A DNA stretch of 64,000 nt, taken from Vicia villosa. Its lineage: Eukaryota; Streptophyta; Magnoliopsida; Fabales; Fabaceae. The position numbers and the translations under genes are program-made. Each line of letters starts with the position of its first letter. The first letter of the stretch is position 1. The notes under the pieces are model-generated. The model had not been told where the DNA came from. It ran no database searches and saw only the letters and a list, made by a program, of their open reading frames with translations. This document shows positions 21,453 to 32,518 of the stretch, piece after piece. The DNA is taken from assembly GCF_029867415.1 (NCBI RefSeq), contig NC_081183.1:56990336-57054335 (forward strand). The letters are read 5' to 3'.

Positions 21453-22186
21453 AAATTACTTCTTGTTTCTTCTTGGAACAGGGAGCTTTGAGCGGCCATC
21501 TTTTTAATGGCGATCTCCCAATCCGCGTTCCTCGGCTCTTGTTGTTGAAATTGTTGCCGCAGTTGCTGATATGGTTGTTGATACGGTTGTTGTTGTGGTG
21601 GTCGATACTGTTGTTGTTGTGGTTGGCTTTGATAAGGAATAGGCTCCTATTTTTGAACATTCCCTTGTTGATCTTTCCAAGAGAAATTTGGATAATTTTT
21701 ACACCCTGGGTTATAAGTGTTGAAGTATGGATTATTCTGCTTCAGAAAGTTTATTTCCTCCACCTGTTGTGAAGTCGCAACATAATGCATGCCAAAATGA
21801 GGTCATCCATAAATTTTACAATTTACTGCATGGATAGATTGAACTAGTTGAACTTGCGCCACATTTTAAGTCTTGAGAGCCATTTTTTAAGTCTTCTTTC
21901 GACTTCAGACGCAATTTGGTCTTCCATTTTCACAACTTGATTTTCCAACTTCAATTCGACTATCCCTTCAGGCTGACTAACACTGCGATCATATAACTCT
22001 AAGTGCTCATTTGCTGCAATGGCTTCTATGATCTTCTTAAGACCAGTGACTGTTGCAAAGTTAGTTGAGCCACCGACAACTGTGTCGATGAGTTTCTAAG
22101 TCTTCATCCTTAGGCCATTCACAAAATTTTGCATATTTTCAGTTGCATCCATGTTATGAGTAAGACATGCAACCTATAGTCATTTA
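21453..22186 (-). pseudogene. Athila G gag remnant
   Basis: The C-terminal part of gag is recoverable only by reading across stops. It has acidic/helical pieces, a YNPGCKNYPNFSWKDQQ-like motif (compare the usual NPGW...NFSW of Athila Gag), then a Gln/Pro-rich stretch (21650-21530). The upstream part is cut at 22186 by the LTR of copia F. Confidence 0.65.
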
Positions 22187-23273
22187 TGAAGGGGTGAAAA
22201 ACACTTAGAAAGGGGGATTGAATAAGGGTTCTTTCTCAAAAATGGTAGATAAAAATAAATAACACAATTATTTTTATCCTGGTTCGTTGTTAACTAAACT
22301 ACTCCAGTCCACCCCTAACAACGTGATTTATCTCAACTGATGATTTAGTCCACTAATCAAACTGATTAAAATGGTTCTCCACTTAGATACCCTCTAACTC
22401 TTCTAGAGTCTACAGATCACAACTTGATCACTCTAGGAAATCCTTTTACAATCAATGTAAAATAAATGTTACAAGAGATTCAAATGCTTCTTAATAAGTT
22501 ATAATCACAAAGTGATTTTTCTCTTAAGTTTAAGATCTAACACTCACTAAGATATTACAAAGTTGTGAGGTTGAAGATGAAGTTCTTCTTTGCTTTTGTT
22601 TGATTTCAGTTTGACAGCGTTTTGGTTCTTTTGCGCAAGAGTTCGTTTTTTTTGCTTCTGAATCAGAACTTCTATTTATAGGCGCTGAGGAAAAGTGACC
22701 GTTGGGAGAATTTAATGCTTTGCGTGAATAGTACATTGCTGCATTTAATGTTTCACTCTTTTGTCAACTACCTCGAGCTATGCTTTCACTGCTTTTACTG
22801 ACTTTGCCTTTTGTAGCTTCTAACGTTCTTTTTGTCAGTCATAGATTTGACGTTATAGCCTTTTCATCTTGTACTTGCTTCTGGACTCAGAATATGTAGA
22901 ATGAACATTTGAATATCAGAGTCTTCAGCTTTGGTGCAGATGCAACTTCTGTCTTCAGACTTGAGAAGTGCTTTGAGCGTAATACCATCAGATCTTCAAA
23001 GCTTTCCTTCTGACTGCCATCTTCTAATGCTTTCCAGATCATGTTCTAATTCTGCAGGACCATCTTCTGATGTCTGCCAGACCATGTTCTGATGAAGCAC
23101 TCCAGAACTTATGGGTCAGAGCCTTTGAGCGCGGATTTTGTGCATACTCTTTTATACTTTTCATGAAATGGAAAACGTGAATAATTAGAGTACCACATTC
23201 TATTATACAATATTCATATATAATGTTATCATCAAAACTAAGAATATTGATCAGAACATTTCTTGTTCTAACA
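22187..23273 (-). repeat. 3' LTR of copia F (1087 bp)
   Basis: In sense it starts TGTTAGAACAAG at 23273, directly after the purine tract, and ends CACCCCTTCA at 22187. It contains several CAGAAC/TCTGA phrases (for example 22870-23130). I see no gene in it. Confidence 0.8.
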
Positions 23274-24135
23274 ATCTCCCCTTTTTGATGATGACAACAA
23301 CATACAAAATTGATATGAATTTGTATCCAGAATATCAGATGAAAAAGACAATACACAGATATAGCATAAAGCATATTAATCAGAGTGTTTGAATATGTCT
23401 CCCCCTGAGATTAGCAATCTCCCCCTGAAATTAATACTAGAAGCTTTTATAATTAAAAGACTTCCTTGAGTATTTTTCCATTTCAATTGAGACTTTCACG
23501 TTGAACTTTAAACTTAAGATAATTCAGAGCTTCACTTCAGAGCTTCCATTGGACAACTTCAGAGCTTTGAATTTCTCTGAGAGCACTTAGCTTTATCAGA
23601 GCATCAAAAAGGCTTGCTTGTATCAAAGCTTCATAGCTTCTTGTATTAGAGCATAGCTTCTTGGTGATCTTGAAACTTCTTGTATTAGAGCAATCAGAAC
23701 AAGGTTTGTATCAGAGCACTTTAAAGCATAGCTTGTATCAGAGCTTGAAACTTTATGTATCAGAACATTAAGCTTGATTGCTTCAACTCTTTAAAGAGAT
23801 TTTCTTCAGATATGCTTCTCCAAATATTCGCTTCCCCCCATATTGAGCTTGTTCAGAGTATCACATTCCTGCAAAACTATCAGAGATAGAAAACTTGCAA
23901 TATAATTGTTAGGAATGTTGAAATTTAAGCCCGGCAAGTGATATTATAAATCAATTCAATTAGCACGCTTCTCCCCTTTTTTGTCATAACATCAAAAAGT
24001 ATAAAAGATTCAGATGAAAGACACAGAGTGAAGAAAGAAACATATTTCATTTATTAATCAGAAGGGAGTACAAAGCAGATGCAAAATAAAACAGATGCAA
24101 AAACAAAGAAAAACAACTAAGACACAAGACACAGA
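23274..24135 (-). other. 3' UTR and polypurine tract of copia F
   Basis: The polypurine tract AAAAAGGGGAGAT (sense) abuts the LTR at 23274-23286. Two further tracts, CAGGGGGAGA (near 23400 and 23425) and AAAAAAGGGGAGAAG (near 23975), lie upstream. The region 23560-23780 repeats (T)CAGAGC(A)/GCTTGTATCAGAGC-like phrases. No coding sequence. Confidence 0.75.
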
Positions 24136-26699
24136 CTACAACTGGTTAAGCTTAGAGGCTAAAGCTTCCAGAAGGTTCTTAATCTCAACAGTATCTTCAG
24201 CTTGCTTCTTGGAGGATTCTTCCTGTCTCTGCATCCAAGTTCTGAATTCCTTATTTGTCTCATCATGCTTTTCCAGAAGACTGACTACCGAAGCTTGGTT
24301 CTCTTGGAGTTCCTGCAGAGTCTCCATCATGACAGAAGTAGAAGGACCAGCAGAAGAAGTAGGAACTTCAGAAGCTGGAGTCATCTGATTTTCAACAAGT
24401 GGTTCCTCTTCAACAGGAATCTCTTCAGCCTGTTGCTCTTCAGCAACTTGTCACTCTTCTTCAGCAGGGTCTTCTTTTGGAGGATACACCAAATCAAGAT
24501 ACTCTTCTAGAGGGTTCTCCCTGAACCAGTCAAACAGAGTCTTAAAGTCTCTAGTCAGAACTGAATATTGATAAAGCTTCCAGACAACCAGAGGCAAAGG
24601 ATTATCCACTTCCATTTCATCAATGAAGGGAGCTTCTTCCAGAGGCTTCCTATCAGAGATAGGATGAGAGTTGATGCTAGAAATGTACTACAAAGCGAGT
24701 CCAACAGGACCAGGAGGAGCAGCTAGACAATCCTTCTGGAGGTCCAGAAACTCTACTTGCACATCCTCAAGAAAAGTTGTCCAGAGCTTTTCTGCAGCCA
24801 CATGATCCAACTTGGAGTCATGGGCAACCTTCAGATAATCTAACCCTGTTCTGACCTTATATTTTAATAATTCAAAACGAATATAAGCAGAAGGTTTGGG
24901 AGGGTTAGATTTGAGAATTGTTTTTGGATTAAAGGGGTTGGAAACATAATAGGGTTCAGAAACTCTATCAAACAAGGAAGTGTTTGAAGAGGATGGTTGA
25001 AGGGATGGTTCTGCTTCATTGTCAAAGTCTAAGACTACGACAACGGGGTCAGAAGGAGGATTTTTAAAGGAGCGCATGAGGCGAATGAATGAGTCAGAAA
25101 AGGATGATTCTGGAGAGGGGAGGTTGAAGAACATTGGAGTGTCAACAACAGGTTGGGGGATAGAAGGTTAAAGTTGAGATTCAGAAGGTGGGGGTTGAGG
25201 TTGAGGTTGAGCAGAAACAAAGATATCTTCATTTGGGAAGATGGTGTTAAAGGATTTGGATCAAGAATTTGGTCAGAATCAAGCATTGACTGCTTGCCTT
25301 TAGACTTGAGGGAAGCAGAAGATTGAGGGTTAGAAATTTTGGTGGTTGGAGGAGGATTTTCTAGGGCTTTTTTTGGTGATTTTATTGGTGGAGCTTCTGT
25401 TGATATAGGCTTAGAAATTAAAACAGGAACACAAACAGGCTCAGAAATAGTAATACCTGAAGATTTTTGCTTCTTCTTCCGAGGCTTGGAAGGTCCATCA
25501 CCAACAGTCTTCCTCTTTTTCTCCTTCTTTTCTTCCATCTGCTCTTCTTCCTTTTCTTGATTTACTTCTTTCTACTCTTCTTTCTTTTCCTTCTTATCTT
25601 TCCTTCCTTCTTGCTGGTCTTGCTTTCTTTTCTTCTTCTTTTTCTCTTCCTCTTTTTCTGGTACTTGATCAGCTGTAGTGAGAAGCTCTTTGTTGCTTAT
25701 CCACACAGGATCATACGCAGAGCCTTCCTCTTTACATAGTTTCATATATTTGACAACAATGTTAGGATGCTCATTTTTTAAAAACAGTTCAAAATCAGCC
25801 AGAGCAGGAGCCCTTATGGTCAAGATTTCATGGTCCACGCTGGGAGTAGCAGCAATTGTCTCAATTAGATTCATCTTTTTCAGAGTGTGGGCATTCATTG
25901 TACTTCCACATATTGCATAGGGATCTATAACAATTCCTGCTTTTTCTAGATCACCAACCAATCTAGTCTGAACAAGAAGATCAGTAATTATCCTTCCAAA
26001 GGGTATGATGTTCCTTTTGTACTTGGTAGACTTCAATCTGGCTTGCTCTCTAGAGTCCCTCACATGATTCCACATGTGGTTGAAAATTATGAAAGGGAGA
26101 TCCACCTTCTCTTTATTACCAATACAATACAGAATGTACTGTTGGTCCTTGTTGACATAGTTAGGAGAAACAGTTGCCTTTCTATGGTATATGCAACCCA
26201 GAAGGATCTTAGCCCAAATTCTGTAAGGATCCTTCAATTCCTTGATGCTGGTAGACTCTTTTCCAGGTTTGAAGATTTCTGCATAAACAGCGTCCCAATC
26301 TGTTCTTCCTACTATTGCTCCAGAAACACCTTCAATAGTTTCCAGACCAAACAATCTTTTGAGAAGATTTTCTGTAATGGAGATCTCTTCTCCATGAACA
26401 AAAGACAGAAATGATTTTGGCATTAAAGATGCATGAACCCAAAACTCTTTAACCAATTCTGGAAAAATTGGTCCACACAGACGATAGAGAAACGCTTCCC
26501 AACCCTGAAATATCATGTTATCCTTCAAATGAATGTCACGTTCATCCAGATTTTCAAAATCAACCATCATTTCACCAAGAACTTTTAATTCGTCCATAGG
26601 AATTAGACAATTCTTCTGAGGAACATTTTGTTGTTGTTGTTGTTCTTGTTGTTGCTGAGAAGGTGAAACCTTTTGTTGAGAGTTTGATGAAGAAGTCAT
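24136..26699 (-). pseudogene. SIRE env-like ORF of copia F, broken
   Basis: Starts MTSSSNSQQ at 26699 with a Gln run, then about 300 residues of globular sequence (MIFQGWEAFLYRLCGPIFPELVKEFW; ITENLLKRLFGLETIEGV) of the type annotated as envelope-like or plant transposon protein in SIRE elements. A Lys/Glu-rich low-complexity stretch follows, with an in-frame stop at 25572. The same frame continues to about 25255, a frameshift follows, then 25134-24688 (stop) and on to a C-terminal coiled coil (METLQELQENQASVVSLLEK) ending at 24136. No clear signal peptide or transmembrane helix is visible in the parts read, which argues against a typical viral envelope. It probably descends from a single frame of about 850 codons. 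Confidence 0.75.
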
Positions 26700-27204
26700 T
26701 GAAGAATGCTTGAGATTTCTGGGTTTCTTACTTTTAGGGTTTTATGAAGAGAGAATAGGAGACAGAAATGCATAAACAAATATGATGAATGAGTGAAAAG
26801 AGAGAAAGTGAATATGAAATGTGTTTATATAGACACGGACGTGAAAACAAAATGCAATGAGATTCTGAGTGCAACGGTTACAGAAACTGAATCATTTACA
26901 TTTAATGCTGAAATACGTTAGTGGAGATAGCGTGAGATTTGAAAATATTTGCACAGTTACCTAGGGCGGCGTCTCATCAACTGCACGCATGCTTGTCCTT
27001 CAGAATGAACATGTGGTCATCATCTGGAATAGCTGGTGACTGCTGTTTTGCTTTAACAGAAGTTCTGTATCATGCTTATACATATGAAACATTAGGAATA
27101 ACAAAATCAGAGTGTCTAAATGATCATACATAACTTGAACATCTGATAAGAGAATAAATAAACATTTTCAAATCTAATCCATATATCAGATCTTCTCAAC
27201 ACCT
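26700..27204 (-). other. Spacer between pol and env-like ORF of F
   Basis: No gene seen. Upstream of the env-like ATG, in sense, it includes a TATATAAACAC stretch (complement of about 26823-26833). This could be a TATA box for a separate env-like transcript, but only the motif supports that. Confidence 0.5.
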
Positions 27205-28637
27205 TCATTCTGGGCATAAATCTATACTGATGTTTTTCAGAATGAACTTAAACCTATCTTCAGCAAGGGGTTTTGTAAAGATATTAGCCCACTGATGTTC
27301 TGTATCAACAAAGTTTAAAGAAAGAACACCCTTCTGAACATAGTCCCTAATAAAGTGATGTTTAATCTTTATATGTTTAGCCTTAGAATGTAAAATAGGA
27401 TTCTTAGATAAACAAATAGCAGAAGTATTATCACAGAATATAGGAATGTTACTCTCATATATCTGATAGTCTTCTAGCTGGCTTTTCATCCAGAGCATCT
27501 GTGTACTACATCTAGCAGCAGCTACGTATTCTGCTTCGGTAGTAGAGAGTGCAATTGTTGCTTGCTTCTTGTTGTATTAGTAGATCATGTTACTTCCCAG
27601 AAACTGGCAGATTCCAGAAGTACTTTTCCTTTCAACCCTATCTCTAGCATAATCAGCATCACAATATCCTACTAAGTTGTATTCTTCAGATCTTCTGTAG
27701 ACTAAACCAACATTAGTAGTACCTTTCAGATACCTAAGAGTTCTCTTAACAACAGTTAAGTGAGATTCTCTAGGATCTGATTGGAATCTAGCACACAAGC
27801 ATACACTGAATAAAATATCAGGTCTAGAAGTAGTCAGATAGAGAAGAGATCCTATCATACCTCTGTAGATCTTTTGATCTACCTTCTTGCTTACCTAATC
27901 CTTCCCTAATATGCAAGTTGGATGCATTGGAGTTTTTACTTCTTTGCTTTCAGACAGATTGAACTTCTTTCACAAGCTCTTTGACATACTTGGTCTGATG
28001 AACATAAGTTCCTTCAGAAGATTTATTGATCTGAATGCCTAGGAAATACTTGAGTTCTCCCATCATGCTCATCTCAAATTCTGCCTGCATAGACTTAGCA
28101 AACTCCTTTCCAAGTGTAGCATTAGATGTTCTAAAAAAATATCATCAACATAAATTTGACAAATAAGCATATCCTTTTTAAAAGTTTTACAAAAGAGAGT
28201 TATGTCTACTTTTCCTCTTGTGAAACCATTATCCAGAAGGAAAGAACTTAATCTTTCATACCAAGATCTGGGAGCTTGCTTCTAACCGTATAATGATTTC
28301 TTTAATTTAAAAACATGTTCTAGAGACTTAGAGTCTTCAAAACCAAGAGGTTGGTGGACATAAACTTCTTCATTTATATAACCATTTAAAAAGCACTCTT
28401 AACATCCATCTGATACAGAGTGATGTTATTCTGAGTGGCAAAAGAAATTAATAATCTAATAGATTCTAACCTGACCACTGGTGCAAAGGTTTCTGTATAG
28501 TCAATACCTTCTTGCTGACTATATCCCTGAGCAACCAGTCTGGCTTTGTTTCTGATGACTTCACCTTTCTCACTCAGCTTGTTTCTGAAAACCCATTTTC
28601 TTCCAATGATATTGAATCCTTTTGGTCTTGGAACCAA
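27205..28637 (-). pseudogene. pol: Copia F reverse transcriptase and RNase H
   Basis: In sense: RT N-terminal half (28637-28386) with GRKWVFRNKL and ARLVAQGYSQQEGIDYTETFAPV. Frameshifts follow around 28380 and 28140-27860. The C-terminal RT/RNase H part (27858-27577) has LLYLTTSRPDILFSVCL and CDADYARDRVERKSTSG. A stop at 27577 precedes RNase H (27530-27205) with STTEAEYVAAA (read across the stop) and IFTKPLAEDRF. These motifs are standard copia. At least three lesions. Confidence 0.9.
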
Positions 28638-29289
28638 ATCCCAAACATCATTCCTTGTAAACTGATTTAACTATTATTGCATAGTAATTATCCAGTCGGC
28701 ATCTTCCAGAGCTTGATCAACAGAAGTTGGCTCAATCAAAGATACTAAACCAAATTGACATTCTGCATTGTTCTTCAGGAATGCTCTTGTCCTGATGGGA
28801 TCATCTTTCTTTATAAAAGTAACATCTTCTGGATGAGCAGAGTTGAGTCTAGAAGATCTTCTGAGTGTAAGCTCTCTACATATATTCTGAGATTCTCTAA
28901 AGACGCTACAACTTGATCTTCTGCATCATCCTTTCTCTTGGGTTCTTCATGATCTGAGTTAGAGATATCTATATCTGCAAAATTCTCAAACTGCTTTGGC
29001 TTTTCAATGCCAAGCTTATCATCAAATCTGTTATTGATTGATTCCTCAATTACCAAAGTTTCAATATTGTATACTCTGTAGCCGTTAGAGCGTTCAGAAT
29101 ATCAAAGAAGGAAACACTTATGAGCTTTAGAATCAAACTTGTCTAGATGATCTTTAGAATTCAGAATATAACAAACACATCCAAATGGATGGAAATATGA
29201 GATATTGGGCTTTCTGTTCCTCCACAATTCATAAGGAGTCTTATTTAGAATAGGTCTTATGGAGATTCTATTCTTTTTTTTTATCACAA
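28638..29289 (-). pseudogene. Copia F integrase C-terminus and linker
   Basis: In sense from the E junction: NRISIRPILNKTPYELWRNRKPNIS-type sequence (split here for length) and HPFGCVCYILN, the GKTPYE-like end of copia integrase, with a stop near 29102. An acidic linker runs to 28811 and degenerate sequence leads to RT. The catalytic part lies on the far side of the E insertion. The matching region of copia I is at 59400-59560. Confidence 0.85.
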
Positions 29290-31394
29290 TGTGTGGTGTC
29301 GTTTTTTTTACCTCCCCGTTTCACTTGGGAGGACGGCACGCTAGACCCTTCACGCAAAATTTGGAAGGAGAATGCGCCCGTGGTAGGATGAATTTTATTT
29401 CAGTTCTTCCTATGATATCACACGAACTTTCTTATTGTCCTACGAGTAGGAAAGGGAAAAAATATCTCAACTAAACCCTAGGAGTTTGCTAAGTGTGGGG
29501 ATTTCACCTAGACTAGAAATTCTGGAGTCCGGGAGGTCGGTTATACATAGGGAAGTGTTTAAACACCCTACATATCTGTAGTACTCTACAGGAACCTTCT
29601 CTGTGTCATTGTGATTGTGTTTACTGCTAATGATTGGGAAAGTTTCTCCTTTGTGTTAGGAGAAGGAATTGAATTGAATAAAAGAAAGACAGACAGACAT
29701 ACTGACTATTTTTGGTATTTTATTAGCTCGCTGAGATTCCTTGTGAACCTCATGCCTACATATCCCTAATGGAAGTCAGAGCTTAATGTAGTTCGGGGCA
29801 CTAATTGGTTATTAATTGTTTTTGGGTGCCTTGCTTGAATCTCAAGGTTGAAGCTTTGAATTAAATCTCTGTTTACAGTAAAGAGACATGAAATCATCTT
29901 TACAGAGAGGTATTTGTACTATTCTACCACAAACATTTTGAAAGAGTGACAGAATAACTGGATTCATTTCATTAAGAGAGTGACCTTACTTGTGTGTTTG
30001 CAAGTATGCTAGTATCTCTTGAATGAAAGAAAGATGCTCGTCCAAATTAGGGAAAGTTACCACATGTCTGGGTTTTACTGCCAGCTCATGCCTTTCAAAA
30101 TCCTAAATGGGAGACTTGATTGAAATTGAAATTGAAATGTTGAAATGTTTGTTTGTTTAAATGTGGTAGAGTAGTAAAAATATCTCTCTATAGAGATAAG
30201 CTATGTCTATCTATTGTATAAAAGATTTGACTTTTTAGCTGGCTTGTATGAGGCCCAAGCTTGAGGCTTTTTGATTGATTGATTGTTTATTGACTCTGGG
30301 AGAAAACTCCACTGGGGATTAATTTACAAGGGATTTTTATGTTCTGTACAAAGCCCAGAATTGAGGCTGACTCTACTTGGGGAGTGTTTATTTGGATGGA
30401 TTTTATTTGGGTGTTCTGTACAAAGCCCAGAATTGAGGCTGACTCTAGCTAGGGAAAACATTATTTTCTGCCTTGTACAAAGCCCATGGTTGTGGCGGAC
30501 TCTTAAATAAACTGAGTATGGATGACTCTATGGGAAAAGATCCTAGATGTTAGGAATCTTTGACACATGAAGTATGGTTTATCTGCCTTGTACAAAGCCC
30601 AAGGTTGTGGCTACTGAATAATGAAGGACTCACTAGGGGAGACTCTATTATCTGCCTTGTACAATGCCCACGGTTGAGGCTGACTATCTTTGTTGGATTT
30701 TTGACTCTATTGAAGGATTTATTTATTAAAAGACTGATCTTTGGAAGCTAACCCTTTCCAGGGATTTTGACTCAGCTGGTAGAATTGTCTGTTAAAAGAC
30801 TGATTTTTGTCATGTTTTTGGAGGCTGACCCTTTCCAAGGGTTTTGACTCTTTTGGGGAAATTATCTCCTAAGAGAAATGAATCTTTATTTTTTGAAGAA
30901 GTGATATTGGAGGCTAACCCTTTCCAGGGGTTTTTTGTTAAAATGAAGGCAGAAAGATTATCTAGTGGAGACTTCTTGTTTAAAGCCCAAGATGAAGGCT
31001 GACACTGACTGAGGATAAGCAAACATGAATCCTAGACTCTGCTAAGGAAGATTGATGAGGATAAGGGTGACAGAGACTGTCCATGTCTCTCATTCCAAAA
31101 GGTGTACTCAATGTAAAATTGAGACAATCTTAGCTTGTTTAAAGTCTGGTTTAAATTGGAAGAAACTCACCAGGGTATGTTAAAAGGTGACTAAAGACCT
31201 GTTCCTATGTTTATAAGAAACCTGATGGGTCCTTGTATACAAGCTCAAGAGGAAGCTGGAAATGCTCTTAAGAAGTTTGTGGGTCCTTGTACAAAGCCCA
31301 AGAGGAGGCTAATCAAGGGTCATCGAGGGTCCTTGTTATAGCACAAGAGAAAGCTATGTAGTTTTGAACTTATTTTGGCTCTAAGCAAATGGGT

Positions 31395-31879
31395 AAGAGG
31401 TTTCACCGGGAATAATTCCTCTTTGGGTGGATGTGTCCTATTTTTTGGATTCTAAGGTTTTTGCCAAGATGTTTCACCGGGAATAATTCATCTTGGGGGT
31501 TTGAACTACAGATCTCTAATTAGGAAAGAGCCTTCAGCGGGAAGACATTCTCAATCCTAGGTCATATTCCTATAATATATATATATAGTTTAACTGTCCT
31601 AGGGTTTATACTCAAACGTAGTTCTAAACTAAAATATATATGCACAGTTTATATTTGACAGTAATTTAAATAAAAGACTGTAAATTGAAAGCTTGTAAAG
31701 CCTAACCTGGATGGAGTGGAGGCCTTTGAAGAAGTATGTACAAAGCCTCAACAGTAATTGATGGATAACAGTTGAATATATAACAGTTAATGGTTTTTTG
31801 AAAACAGAAGAAGTGAAGATGGACAAAGGTCACATAGGTATCTGAAGAGTTTCACCGGGAATAATGCCCTTCAAATACC
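31395..31879 (-). repeat. Four hairpins with constant 17-nt loop in LTR E
   Basis: Loop TTTCACCGGGAATAAT plus one base (plus strand) is enclosed by different complementary arms: AAGAGG/CCTCTT (31395-31423), CCAAGATG/CATCTTGG (31464-31496), and GGTATCTGAAGAG with CCCTTCAAATACC (31837-31879, 11 of 13 pairs). A weaker third copy at 31522-31558 has loop CCTTCAGCGGGAAGACA. All four loops are exactly 17 nt. Confidence 0.85.
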
Positions 31880-32434
31880 AGAAGAATGTTTTGAAAACAG
31901 AAAGAAGATTTTGAAAATACAGTTTTGAAAACAAGCTAAGAAGAGAAGAAGGTGTTGGGACTTACACTCTATTAGAGGCCCACTTGAAAATGATTTACTG
32001 TTTATGAGAAACAGTTGAAAATGATTGAAATGATATAAGGTTTTGTTGTTTGAAAACCTTAATCATCTGTTTAATCAGAGATTGAAAACAGTTTTGTAAA
32101 TTGACAAAAGTCAACTTAATTAAGGCAAAGATGAAATCTATACCTAATTAAGACCTAAATAAATAGGGTCTTATCATAAAATTATTCACAAAGTAATTAG
32201 GTTAAAATAAAATGAAAATATATATTTTAAAGTGTTTAAGAAAACATTTAAAACATACTATTTTAAACCTAATTAAAATACATGAAATAAATAATATTTT
32301 TATGATTTTTTTGGTTATTCATAAAATAGGTATATTAAATAACAAGTGTGTGAAAAATGAAGTGAAAATGAATTAATTTGATAGGTGAATTAATTGTGTG
32401 AAGTTTGTGAGAAAAATGAAAGAAAATAGGTGTT

Positions 32435-32513
32435 AAAAAAAATAGTTTGGCCCTTGGAGGATTTGAACCCACGCCCTCTAGGCCACACACTCAAAACAAA
32501 CACCACTGAGCCA
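32435..32513 (-). other. tRNA-like module E1 in LTR E
   Basis: In LTR sense: A box TGGCTCAGTGG (32513-32503), B box GGTTCAAATCC (32469-32459), eight T (32442-32435). Element C is inserted 5 bp upstream of the A box. Confidence 0.6.
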
Positions 32514-32518
32514 ACGCG
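32514..32518. repeat. Target site duplication of C, left copy
   Basis: ACGCG immediately left of the LTR of C, identical to 40664-40668. Confidence 0.92.

Larger units (their letters stand above)
15605..22186 (-). mobile_element. Athila-type Ty3/gypsy element G, decayed
   Basis: Minus-strand element. Order in sense: gag remnant (22186 to 21453), protease, RT/RNase H, integrase (interrupted by a solo LTR), a spacer with palindromes, then an env-like frame truncated at 15605 by LTR H. DLGAS protease and FMDDF reverse transcriptase are Athila marks. Stops and frameshifts occur in every domain. It is the outermost host of the nest: F interrupts its gag, H its env-like frame, and the solo LTR its integrase. 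No LTR of its own is in the window. Confidence 0.85.
22187..29289 (-). mobile_element. SIRE/Maximus-type Ty1/copia element F, 3' part
   Basis: Minus-strand copia element. In sense: end of integrase (29289), RT, RNase H (to 27205), a 505-bp spacer, an env-like frame (26699-24136), a 3' UTR with purine tracts and the 3' LTR (23273-22187). The env-like ORF after pol and purine-rich GGGGAGA tracts around a TGTTAGAACAAG LTR start are SIRE lineage features. It is inserted in gag of Athila G and is itself interrupted at about 29290 by Ogre E, so its 5' half should lie far to the right. Confidence 0.88.
29290..32518 (-). repeat. LTR of divergent Ogre E, 3' portion
   Basis: The LTR of E is cut in two by element C. 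This half carries the LTR end (boundary about 29275-29300, not sharp), the GGGTGTTTAAACAC box near 29565, phrase arrays (30345-30690 and GAGGCTAACCCTTTCCAGGG near 30745-30930), four loop-conserved hairpins (31395-31879), a GGGACTTACAC hairpin near 31957, and a tRNA-like module at 32435-32513. It is alignable with LTR A but clearly diverged. No genes. Confidence 0.85.
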
